From Nematostella vectensis (taxonomy: Eukaryota; Cnidaria; Anthozoa; Actiniaria; Edwardsiidae), in assembly GCF_932526225.1 (NCBI RefSeq), contig NC_064043.1, positions 14,878,085-14,942,084 of the forward strand: 64,000 bases of DNA, given 5' to 3'. A program made the translations under genes and the position numbers. Below are positions 22,861 to 35,700 of the stretch, piece after piece (the stretch's first letter is position 1; the number at the start of each line of letters is the position of its first letter). A model generated the notes under the pieces. That model ran no database searches and was not told the DNA's origin. It saw nothing but the letters and a program-made list of their open reading frames with translations.

Positions 22861-23115
22861 AGTTATTGCGTTACCCAGTACACGGGCTGCTGGGAGGTGC
22901 GGTGGGCAGCAGGGCGGTGCTAGTCGGTCTCACTGGGGTATTTCAGGCTTTGCTACAGACCCCCGTTAAGCGATAAAGCCCTTTGCAGCTTGGACGGGGC
23001 TCGGAGCGCGCTACCGGATTACTCTGAAAAGCCGTGTATACTATAGTCTTGGGGGAGGGTTGTGAGAAACAAGAAAAAGTTATGAAAACGGGCTGGGAGG
23101 CGCGGCGGGCCGGGC
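22861..23115 (-). repeat. Right arm of the 260-bp inverted repeat
   Basis: Reverse-complement partner of 13650-13911, running from TTATTGCGTTACCCAG to GGCGGGCCGGGCAGAGCGGG. It directly follows the LINE tail. Either it is one end of a 9.5-kb terminal-inverted-repeat element, or it is a second independent copy of a short repeat in the opposite orientation. Confidence 0.85.
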
Positions 23116-26100
23116 AGAGCGGGCGCCAGCTGGTTTCACTGAAAGCCCCCAGTCCCCCCCCCCCCCCCCCTAATTAGAAAAAGCGCGCGTTCGTTTTTCC
23201 CGCGTTGCTATTCCGGAATGGAATGAAGGCAATTCCACCCATTCACAAACGAAGTTCAAAGCACATTATAAATAAACCATGCGCTGAGTTGAGTGGGCTT
23301 CCTGTGGCGTTATCACTGCACGGAGTGAAATTTCAAAATCACCATTCAGCGATTGTATTCAGCGATCTTTTTTGCGGAGGGCCCAATGCTCAGACGACTA
23401 CAAATTTACCTATGCATATAATATCCACAGAAAAGACTACAATTTTTCAAATTTTATTGATTTATATGGTATTTTCTGTTTGCACATAGTGGGATTAGTT
23501 CCGTAGCAGCGGGCATAGTTCCGTATCACTAAAAAATTCTGCGTCTGGTACGAGTTTTTTCATATGAGAATCAATAAAAACATATTTACTGAATAACATA
23601 TCACATCCCTTTCTTTTTGCTTAAAATTAATGTATAAAAATGATTTTAACTTCGCAATGCAGCAAGTTAACAAACCAACAATCGTCAATGGGCTTTCGCT
23701 CGCGTGTCGCTAAAAAATCCATATTGCAAGAAACAAAACGGTCGGATAAAATTTTCCAAAATAAATGCCACAACCCACACAAATACTGAAACGGCAAAAT
23801 AGACAAAATGCAAAAATGTAGAGGATAAAAGGTGAGCCTAGAATTGGGTGATTTATTTTGATAATTTTCGTGCACGAGAGCTCAACAACAAGCCGTTTTT
23901 ATTTACAAGAACAAAATGTGAATGCTACGGCCGCCAATGCGTTGTTGTCGTTCATTTACGAGTTCTGCAATAACAATCCCATTGTAAGTTAGCCAGCTAA
24001 TGATTTAACTATGGTTAATCTTGGCCGTTTTATTTAATCATCCTAGCATTTTGATATATCAATCACAGTTTCAGTAATTATTTTAATATAGAATAATATT
24101 TTGTTGAGCGCTAACTAATACAAGCTAGGTTGTCATTAAAATGAAGTTCTTTATTCAGCCAAACGACTAAACCCACATAATTAAATTAACCGTTTATGAT
24201 TAAAATAACAGAGATTAAAATGATTAATTGAGAACTAGATAATCAAATCAATCCTTTTCGCGGCTTTATATCTGCAGTCAAACCAAAAACACACTATGGG
24301 CGAAGGGATACGGAACTATTCCCAAGTCCTCTGGGAAGCACGAAAAACTAAAAGCAATGTAAATCGAAAAAATCGCATCATGTCAGAAAAAAAACATACA
24401 CATTAACAGACATTCTTTCTTTAAAGCAGTCGTATAAAAATTAGGATATTTTTCTTAAAGGAGTTATTGTTTTTATCTGACTTTCGTGACGCGGGTCAGT
24501 TCACTGTGCAGTCGCTCATTTTAGCAACAATTATGAAAATCGCTTCGAAATTATGAAACTTTCTGTACCATTGGATAAAATAAGCTGGATTTATATCTCA
24601 GGAAAGGTTAATAGTTTGTATCACTTAGGTAGTTTTGGATTGTTCAAATCTACAATATTCGAGGCAAAAAGATAAAAACAAGTGCTGAGTGATACGGAAC
24701 TAGGACTGCTACGGAACTGGTTATCGTACTGTAAGGGACTGTGCAATAATTATCAGGAGGGGGGCTGTAAACCAGAGGGGGGCACTAAGTTAATTTGTTA
24801 CTAAGATAGGGGGGGTCAACCTTAACTTTTTCGCATATCAAACATATTCCCCATGGATAGTGTCCTTCGTTTGTATTATCTTATATGGGCATTGTTGCCC
24901 ATATTTAGAAGAGCTAAACATTTTCCGCTCCATGATCTCCAGAAAACATGGTGAAAAATGCTGATTCCTGTCAATTTGAGACTCGCGGCGTGAATTTGTC
25001 AAGAAAAAAAATGATCGCTAGGTCAAATCTTTATCTCACTAATCTTGAAAAGCCCTGAGACCCAGGCCTCCAAGAGATTGACCGAGCAGGTTTGAAGGTC
25101 ACCCAAATATTGATATGCATAAGAGAGGAGAAAGGGTTCTTACTTAAATTTACATCAATATGTTTGTATCCAGATTTATCAAAATTTCGGCGCAAATGGC
25201 TAAAAATGTCACCTTTCCCGTGAAACACAGTATCGAAACCTTGAGAACCTATTTGCAGAGTCTCACTAAGGACCGCTCTGTAAACAGGTAAATAAATCTA
25301 TCTATATAATATATATTTCTCAACCCTTATCGGTAAAATAAGCTCGTTCACCTTAACTTTTTTCGGCCTCTCTTGATGTATGTGGTACTGATCTATATGT
25401 GGTACTGATAGGGCTGTTTCTGCACTTCTTGAGGCCGTACGGTCCAAGGAGAGCATCTTAAAAACAAAGTCGCCATTGTATAAATTGAATAATACAGTCA
25501 AAAAGACTATTCGGCGGTCCTCGTGTTGTCAAGGAAAAGTTGCCGGACCATTTACACGGTCAACTTCAGTTGTCAACCAAAAATTGCTCGTGTAAATGCA
25601 TAGTTGTCAACCCAACTTGGACAGAAATCTTGTAAAATCGGGTGAAAACAGTAAACATATGAAACGAAACCAAGAGAGCCAATGCGGGTGAATACAGGGA
25701 ATGTATGAACATTCTCACAAAAAAATAGGCTTGTGGTGAGGACCAAAATCTTGTGACACCCGCTTAATGCGGATGAGTTGACAGCTATGTAAATGGGCCT
25801 TTAATCCTAAAAAACACAAAAGCAGGACGCCATGAAAATCTTGAAAAGCCCCGTCGGAAATACTCTCTAAGCTACTCACCAATTGAATCTTAAAAACGTT
25901 ATAAAATTTGATAATATATTTTATATTTGTCGATGCAAGCACCATACCTGTCAGGTCTCGTCAAGATGGGCTTTTGAATGGTCTTCGGCAGCGACTTTCT
26001 AATTATCTAAAGTCTAGCTGCCTGTATCTTTACTATTTTTTTATTTATGGATAGTACATACGTAAGAACTGCTTACAAGGCCGAAGGGGCGCCCTTCATT

Positions 26101-26726
26101 TATCACCTGTACGTCACTTTTTTACAGACTGGGACAAAAATGAGAATAATGAATGAAAAATATGCTCACTACTTCCTCCAAGAGTGCAGTCTCCTCAAGC
26201 TAAGAATGAGACGCAATTCTGCAGAGAAAAGGTATTTATTATTATCTACGTCTGTTTTTAGGTTATATTTGCTTATAGCTGCCCCCTTTTTCGACGAAAT
26301 TTATTTTTAATTGTTTTTACCGCTTTTGTTATCCATAATCAATTTTTGTTATTGGCTTTCAACAACGTTCTCATCGAAAAGTAAGTGCCAAAACCTTTCT
26401 AGTACAAAGTACGACATTTAGGCAGGTGGTCATTGCTTGTTTTGTTGATATTTATATCTGCCAATCACACGGCCCGATTACGATACACCAGGGGTTTTTA
26501 GTAGTTTCACGGCGTATCACGTGACAGTTAGTAAGCGATCGGCTCTACAGTTGCTTCCAACACTGTGGTATGCTGTTCAGGATTTGAGGTTCATTCAACA
26601 AAGCAGACGCTTCAATCTGGATATAAAAAACTTGACAACAGGCAGAGTGAAAGCACCGCAGTGTTTTGTAGCAAGATTTGAGCTCTCTAATCGTCCACGG
26701 GTTGAGTTTGTCGCCTAGACGTAGAC
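23116..26726. other. Intergenic region upstream of the SLC6 gene
   Basis: No conserved protein frame was found. ORFs such as 23205-23489 and 26047-26310 are short, lack recognisable motifs and look like chance. The stretch holds a C-run (23153-23170), an imperfect inverted-repeat pair at 23497/24718, and then the promoter and 5' UTR of the SLC6 gene near 26500-26726. Confidence 0.5.
23497..24718. mobile_element. Possible 1.2-kb element with AGTTCCGTA inverted ends
   Basis: AGTTCCGTAGCAG and TAGTTCCGTATCACT (23497-23530) recur inverted at 24688-24718 as AGTGATACGGAACTA and CTGCTACGGAACT. A third inverted copy, GGGATACGGAACTA, lies near 24307. The interior is AT-rich with no transposase frame. 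Confidence 0.5.
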
Positions 26727-29700
26727 ATGGTTGCTGCTGAGGTTGTAGAGCGCGAGACTTGGGTGGGAAAGTTGGATTTTATCCTTGCCCTCATCGGCTT
26801 TTCTGTCGGCCTAGGGAACATTTGGCGATTCCCTTATTTGTGCTACAAGAATGGTGGAGGTTAGTATTACAGAATCGCTTCCTTTTTCGCTTTCGTTTCT
26901 TCTCACGAAACTCGCACCTGACGGCGACAGTGGTTTATCATTCGTGATTCGAGAACTTTGTTTGTTGTTTGTATTGCTTAGAGTTGTAGTCAAAAACATT
27001 AACCCATAAATTCATGCGCAATCTATTCGCAAATCCATTCACTCTTAAGTTGTAGTAGTTCTATGTAATCCGCTATTTTTCTCCGTTGTATCTGTGGCTA
27101 GTTTGAGCGTGTTGTCTTTGTTAGTTAACCTCGTGCGTCGATCAACTCGATGACAGAACTCATTGAAAACCTCACGAGAGTCCAAAGATAACAACTATAC
27201 TTTAGAAGGACTACGAAGCTTTCTTTCTACTCAACATGATCGATCGATTCCCTGCTTGCTAATCCTTGCATGAATCGCCGTGAATTCAATACTTTCTTGC
27301 GAAACAGATAGGAATTTGCGCTCACCCTCATATATATCAAGACATTTTTGGATTTGATTGATAATTCTCCTTAATACACGGAAAGCATGTTTTGTAGAGA
27401 GTGCGTTTGCTCGTACAAGCCGGCTTATACCGTAGGAGTACAATGTAGATATTCACCCTTGCACCTTTGGCACGACCCCCAAGTACTTAAATTAAACTTA
27501 CTAAATATATTTTTGTAGAATATGAAATTGTTATTATCTTTATTGTCATGAATATGCTTTTACTTTCACTTAATCCCAAGCAGCTTTTATTGTGCGCGTT
27601 GACTGTAAATTACGACTTCAATGCGTTTTTATTGGGCGTTGTTTTAATGATTTACGCTGTATGCATAAACTCATTATTATTCAGGCCGTCGTTATGTAGA
27701 CACAGTTGGGTTGTTCTGCTCAACGAAGCACTCTCCCATGAAACTTTGGTTACCCCCTTCTCTTCCACCAGCTTATTAGGCCTTTATTTAGCTCGGGTGA
27801 AGTATTCGATGGGCAAACGTCATCTTACATTTAGTTTAGAGCTTTAGCCTAATATTCACACTCAGATGTTATGTAGCCTCTAGCTCCATTTACTGCCATA
27901 TGTCCCCTTTTTGCCCAAAAACTCCCTTTAATGATTTTATCATGAGTCTATCCCTTTGTTATATGGTTATAGTATTAAAAACTTTTCTTTAGACAAACGT
28001 GACAAATTTTTGAAGTACCAATTCCTGTAATCAACTCAACCATTTTATTCTTTGTTTGATAGCAGATCTTTTAGAACAATAGGACAATAAAACAGCATGG
28101 GATGTAGGCTTTTGCTGCTTTGAATAGCTGTAGGTTGTCTGCTAAAGCATTCAAAATATTTTTAAAGTAAAAAAAAAAAGAATAAACAACCTAAAGCCTG
28201 GGCCAAGTTTTTTTTTCTAATTTTGAAATAAATTTATATGTTTCCTAAGGCAAAAAAAACTATAAACCAATTATCTTGTGTGTATTGATGACTATTCCTT
28301 ACTAATAGACCTCTTAACAACATAGAAAATTGCTGAAAACAGCTAAAACACAACATCTGTTTACTTACCCTTAACACTAGGTGCTCCATAAATCTGAATT
28401 TCCAATTTAAATTTTAATCCTATGAAAAGTTGTTGTTTTGCTTAACAGCATCCATAAGTGTTTTTTTTTCTGTTACCCACAGAGAACTATTATATGTCAT
28501 GACAATTTCACTGTCAGTTCATTGATATTGGTATTTCTTGATCTTACAGGAATCCAAAAGATATTTTAGTGTTTCAAACCTATTGCTATTAATATCTTGC
28601 ACAAAGAATGATATTTGATTTATCCAGTTTCAGGTCATTTTCTCTTTGTTTACATTTATAGTGCCAATGCTCAATGTATCAAGGCAATTTTCGAAAAAAA
28701 AATACCATCGTACCAATGTAACGTCTTTGTCCAATTTATCTTAGTATCTAAGATTCATTATTTTTAGTGTATTCTATAAAATTTACATTTCAATTATTCA
28801 GATGATTCTCTGGATAAAGATATTTCCTCTATTGTCACTACATACACCCCAAAAAGTTATTGAGGTAATCAGTTTATCATTCCCTCTTGATAAATCAAGT
28901 GGACAAACTCATAAGCTCTATTTTCATAAATTTCTTTTAATCGATAGTACAATCATATTGCACATACAGAGTTTTTTAGTAAATACATACATAGTTAAAA
29001 GGAGATTATGAAACCCAGCAAACTTCAGACATAAACAATAGGTGCTCTCTGATGTTGAACAACCCTGTCACATGATCAAGGATGTCCACAAAACAAGCAA
29101 ACATATGGACAAGATTTATGAAATCAAGTATACGGGTACAAAACGTTTACTGCATTAGCAAAAAACTTTGCTATTTTATTTAACTTTCTTTTCATCTTTG
29201 TCTTTATCACTGCCATATTTTATTGCATTTGTATCCTGAGCTCTGCACCTAGAACATAAAAAATAAGTTTTCTACAGCGATGTATGTTTGTTTACAGCAT
29301 GCATGATAGCATTGGTTGGAATCAGTATCAACACTGTGAAGTTTTTTAATGATAAAAATCATATTAAATGCAGATAGCAATTAATCTTTGACTTTTGCAT
29401 CTACACAATCATGTGACAGGGCCAAATAACAAATAGATACTTTGGCCTTTGAAGTTCAGCAGATTTTTTTAACCATTCCACTCTATAACTATGGTTATTA
29501 GTAATAGAAGACAATGAGCTAAATATATAGTGAAAATTAGTTTTACTCTACTGTACTGTAGGTTTATAGAAACTGCCCTTTAGTAGTTACCTATGGCAAG
29601 GATAATTAATTAATGAGTTTCCCATTGTGTTTTAGGCTGTTTCCTGATCCCGTATCTTATTTGCCTGTTGTTGGCTGGAGTGCCCCTTCTAATCCTTGAA

Positions 29701-32700
29701 GTGTGCCTTGGCCAGTTCATGTCTCAAGGTGGTATTACTGCCTGGAAAATCTGCCCTCTTTTCCAAGGTTTGTAGAACATCAGCTGGGATGCCATTGTTT
29801 GACTGTATAGAAAAAAACTTGCAATAGTATGTTAAATCTCATGAGAACACAGACTGCACAGTGTTCAATTTGTTTGACAGTGCAGCAAATGTCAACCAAT
29901 CACTGTTAGAGATCTGCAAAACAATGGTTTAATCTCACCAATCCTCGGGCAGTCTTCAACTCTCAATTGTCAGTTTGGTTGTCGGCATGACCTGTAAGAC
30001 CATAAAAAGTTATTGGAATCTTTGTTTCGAACAATCACAGATCATGTGTAAGGTTTACAAACAGTTAACTACAGTACTGACGGAAAGTAATGCAAAAGAA
30101 ATTGGCCGAAGTTCAAAAAATAACCTCAAGCACATCCGAAAATACCCAGAATTCGTCGGATTTTGGTTGTACCGAAATTCTTTTGTTTGACACATGCCTG
30201 AATTTCAGCAATTTTCGTCTAAGCCACGATTTTACAGCAAATGTGTTCTAGCCAAATTTCACTGTAATTTCGCCTACCGAAATTTCGGATGCTGGACTAA
30301 CATGAAATCCTGAGAATGTACAGATACTAATCTTGGCAAAACGATTACAAAGTTTTATCAGCATGAGAGGATACATCTCCAACTATGATTCTTTTGGTTA
30401 AATAAAAGCAGGGTTCCAAGAAAAAAGTCTTTGAATTATATAAAGGTGCTTGTCACAATGAATGGTGTAAACCAAGTAAACCTTTTTGCTTTGCTTTCCA
30501 TTCGTTTGGGCCCACAGATCATTCTTCTTTTTAACGTCTGAAGGGCTATTAAGGCCAACATCTCTTACTCCAAGGTTTTGGTATGTTGTTGTTTGAATGT
30601 TTTCACTCTTTTACTTGTTTTAAGTTGACCTTGTGCGAGAGCTTCATGTTTTCGCGCCTTTTCTAAAAATCAATCGATAAACTAATCGATATTTGTGCGA
30701 AAGCGAAAGTTGATTTGTTTTCTTCTTGCTCTTCAATAATGAAGCTAAAATCAAACTTAGAATAATAGCCCAATTTCTAGTTCCACTATGACCGCTGGAC
30801 TTACAGACTAAGGAGGCATAAATACAGCCTAAGCCTCGACTTGAGGCAAATTTCATGCGCATACCAGCGAGAATCCTCTGGAACTTGGAATAAAACACTG
30901 CAAAAACCTGTGAATACTTCATGATCCCGCTGGGATTTGCAATCGATTCAATTGAAACCGAGGCTTGCACTGTATTTATGCGTCCTCTGTGCCTATGACC
31001 AGCAGGCACAGCGGAACTCGAAACTGGACTATTGCCATACAAAAGAAATTTAATATTCCACGCTACTTAGATACTTAATGCTAGTAAAAGCCTCTAATTT
31101 TGCTTACTAGACGTTGCTTGCGTTGTTGATAACATGTGTTATAGAGATTCAATACAGTAATGAAGCATCTAACTCAGAATAATTTCCATACAAAAAATAT
31201 CTACTTTACCAAGCTATAAACTATTCAACTCTAAACGTTTTGATAACATACTATAATCCTAGCATTGTCTAGCTTGCAGGAATTTGAAATTACCACATTT
31301 GAAACAAAGATGTTTTGAACATATATAGACGTCATATATAGACGTGTTGTTTGATGATCACACATTTTATGAAACTTAGATAATGAAACTCCAAATAATC
31401 AAACTTCTAATAATTGCCATATTTTTCATGCTAAAACATTTCACGTTTAACGCTTTCAAATTTGTCTAATCCTAGCATTGCCTTTCTTAACCAAAGGCGA
31501 AAACATCCCAACTTTCGGATTGAGGACAAAAGATTGTAATTCGCTGAACTTTGTTTTGCAATTCTTTCCGTCAGTACTGTAAGAACATGTCTTAACAATT
31601 CTTGGTACTGAATTTACTAAATGTACCGTAAAGATAGCCCAGAAAACTACAAGGAGATCACTTTCCACAGTTTTAATTTGTGCTTTTACTAATTTCTAAG
31701 GAATTGGTTATGCAAGTGTGGTGATAGTGCAATACCTTAATATCTACTACATTGTCATCCTTGGCTGGGCATTCTACTATATGTTCCACTCATTCCAAGC
31801 CGTACTACCGTGGTCTCACTGTGACAATGACTGGAATACAGAGAAATGCCATGTAGGCAGGAAAATGATCACTACTTTTGTCAATGCCACCTACAATGCA
31901 ACAACCAATGCAACAATAACAAATTCTACGACAGTAACAGTGGAAGCCAATGGAACAGTCTCACCTATTGTAGAATTCTGGGAGTAAGTGTTGTCAGCTT
32001 TTGATCAAATCTTTCAAATGTTTATGGAAAGATGCTGCTGATTATGTACATACATATGCTCTCAATATAAGAGTTGCTAATTAAAAACATTATGCTTATT
32101 AGTATTTAGCAACTCTTATATAGAGAACATATTTTAAAATGTTTTTAGAACCATGCCTGAATACGGACATAATTTTAGGAAATATTTTCAAATTCAGTTT
32201 GTATTTTATGAATCTCTACATGAGAAATCTCTTTTGTGAAATCTAGCTGGCACCATCATAGTCTCGAAAAAGTGCTAAACTTTAAGTTATGAGTTTTCCA
32301 ACTGTGCTGTACTGTACTTTTTGTTTTTCTCTCCATATTTTAGGCGAAAGGTACTGAATATCTCTGGTGGCCTGGACCAAATAGGGACCATCAACTGGCA
32401 AATGGCTTTGTGTCTATTGTTTGCTTGGATTGTCTGCTACCTCTGCGTCTTTAAAGGTGTCAAATCTACTGGAAGGGTGAGGCTATTGTATGCTTACAAA
32501 TAATCTTTAGCAAATCCTTCTTATGGAAGGGGAATTAGTTTTCAAATTTTCCCCTATCCTGAACAGCAGGCTCTCTGGTGCAAATTGCTTTTTATCTTTT
32601 TCTACTAAAGAAGACAATTTTTGGATAGCCTGTAGACGGTATTATAATTGCTTAATCAATTTTTGTAACTTTGCTCCTTTTTGGTTGATTTAGGCTGAAT

Positions 32701-35700
32701 GCTCGTATTATTGAATCAGAGAAAAACAATCAGAGCTTTGTTTTACAAGTTGTCAAATTGTGATCTGTCATTTATGAGCAGAAATATATTCTGAGCAGAA
32801 ATATCAATGATCCACTTCAATCATGAAATGCTTGCAAACCCCAATTTTCCTTTTCCACAATACACCTACTTTTATGTTCTATTTTAGACGAAAGTGGTAA
32901 TTCTCTTTAACTTTGAATGCACAGGAAAATGTGTGCAGTAGCAATAGTGGCTAGTATCCTTAAGGCTCAAAGGATAATTATCTTGTTATCCTAACTCTGA
33001 ATGTTCTGTTGGAAGGTGGTGTATTTCACAGCTACATTCCCCTACGTGCTGCTGACCATCATCTGCGTACGGGCTGTCACTCTGCCTGGCGCCAGGGAAG
33101 GAATCCGCTTTTATCTCGAACCAGACTGGAGCAGACTGCAGGATGGCTCTGTGAGTAATTCTTTTCTCTTTTACATACTTTGATTTAAGGGATAGTTTAT
33201 TAGAACTTTGAGCAGCCCACATCCAAAAGTTGTGTTCCAGGATAATTTCCTGTTATTACATTTCATGTTGTTACATATTTTTAGTGTGTACTGAAGCTTT
33301 AGTTAGATGTTAAAAATAAACCGATGCTGTTTGCCATGTTAAATGGTAAACAAGTTTGAATCATTATACCAAAATGTCTGTAAAGTTGAAATTGGCATGG
33401 TAAGTGATTAAAAGAAACTGTGCCTGTTGGAAAATAATTTTTACAGCTTCCAATAAAGATATTTCAATGGAAACACATGGTCACTTACAGTACTTATGAT
33501 TATGATGAAAGAAAAAAATACATACATTTAGTGCAAATTGTATTCTTTATCTGCTTTCAACCTCTCATGTTGGTCTTAGGTCTGGCTCCAAGCTGCCACT
33601 CAGGTCTTCTTCTCATATTCTATTGGACTTGGGACACTCGTAGCTCTTGGGAGTTACAATAAATTCAAAAATAATTGTTACAGGTTTGTGTGTGTTTTTT
33701 TAAACATCTATTTACATTAAAGTAGTTTGAAAAGAATGCATAGTTCAAAGGCAATTAACTTTTTGCAATTTTTGCCTTCTTTGCAGGGATTGCATTATAT
33801 TTGCTTGTGTAAATAGTGGCACAAGTTTCTATGGAGGTTTTGTGATTTTCTCTGTATTGGGTTTTATGGCCGAAAAGCAAGGAGTTCCCATCCAGGAAGT
33901 TGCTGAATCAGGTACTGTTAAGTATAACATGTGAGGGTTCTTTTTCAGCAGGTGACCCTGAGACAGCAGAGACGACACAGCTATAACTTAAACATTTCCC
34001 TTGAAAAGAAATGCATTTTCTGAAATGATTCTCCTTGCAACCTTGGTTGCTTGCTTGGTAGGAATCCCCCCCCCCCCTTTACTTTCTCTTGTTGTTAGAA
34101 AATCATTTGACAGCAGGTAAGTTTATCAACATTGTCACAATCAGCCCATTACAAGATGGGCTGGCACTCGAACAAAATTCATTGGGTGGTGCTGTCCTCA
34201 TCAAAAAGCCTCTGTTAGTAAAACTAGGTGTTTTCTATTTTATGTTATTCTTAAGGTAGGTGTCTACTAAAGTATTCTTGTCCTTGTTTGACTAACAGAA
34301 CTTTTTAATGAGAAATATCATGCTACAGTATATTGTATTAAAACTGGATTATGACCTTCATATATTTAAATGAAAAAACATCTTAAACAATAAAATGCAA
34401 TGAGCTTGGTGAGTTGAAATAAAATAAATTTCATGCATTTTCTTTATAAGCTCTGGCTGATTGTGGCAAGCTGAGTACTAGGGGGTGTGTGTAATTATTC
34501 TACTGTTGCTTATATTGGTTCACTATATATAGGTCCTGGCCTGGCGTTTATAGCCTACCCTGCTGCTGTTGCGGAGATGCCTATTTCCCCACTTTGGTCC
34601 ATACTGTTCTTCTTTATGGTTATCCTGCTGGGATTGGACAGTGAGGTACTTCACGCGGCTTCCAGTAAAACTGGTTGCTGCAGTTAGCTTATTCAGTATT
34701 GTGCATTAATATATGCACACTAGTATCCGGGGCTCAAGGGCACTGAAAACATGAAACTGTGGTTCATACACATTGTTTTTAGTTTGATTTCAATAGCATC
34801 AACAATTTGGTAAGTATATGCTATCTGAGATCATCAGTTTATATGTTGTTCCTATAAACTAACATTGTTAGTACATACATATACTTTCTTATAAATCAGA
34901 GTTAACAAGTGTTTTCATAAAGTGTGTGTAAGCATGTGTAAAGATTAATGCAAAATTTTATTAAACCTGTTTTATCATTATAATTTATCATTTTAGCAAA
35001 AGCTTTAAGAAAGCAGGGCAGGAGTGTGAGTGAAGGTTTATTCTAAGAAGCCTTAATCTATAATAACATAGCTTAAACATGTTCAGGATATATATTTTTT
35101 AATGTTTTGGCTTTTTTACCTATATACTCTTTGGACTAAACGTTTTTTGTTGCAAAGGATAGATAGAGACATTTAGAATGTTATGGGCCCAAGCTTAGCA
35201 AAAGCTTTAAGAAAGCAGGGCGGGAGTGTGAGTGTAGGTTTATTCTAAGAATATATAATATATATATATATATTTAATGTTTTGGCTTTTTTACCTATAT
35301 ACTCTTTGGACTAAACGTTTTTTTGTTGCAAAGGATAGATAGACCCATTTAGAATGTTCAGGGCCCGATTTTAAAACTTAACTTAATATCCAACACAGGT
35401 AACAAAAAGGAACATGTAAGAGGTTGAATTGGCAACTGAGCTAATTGTTGTTGTCAGTACCTATGCCAGTTAGTTCCAGTGTTTTTCTTAGCAGAAATAC
35501 TATCAACTAGTCACAGTGGCTATTTGAATGTGAGCACTATACAGTGGCAGACTTTGAGATACACTTGCACCTGTAGTGCCAAAATCTGACCCTGAACTTT
35601 CACTCTTTGGGATCTACAGAATAACTTTTGCTATATGTAGTATAACCATAATGTTAACCAAGTTATGGGGAAGTCATTCTTTAAGGGATATTTGATAATC

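Noticed and set aside
30644-31042. 132-codon minus-strand ORF in SLC6 intron 2
   Set aside because: It covers a 270-bp palindromic element and shows no family resemblance.
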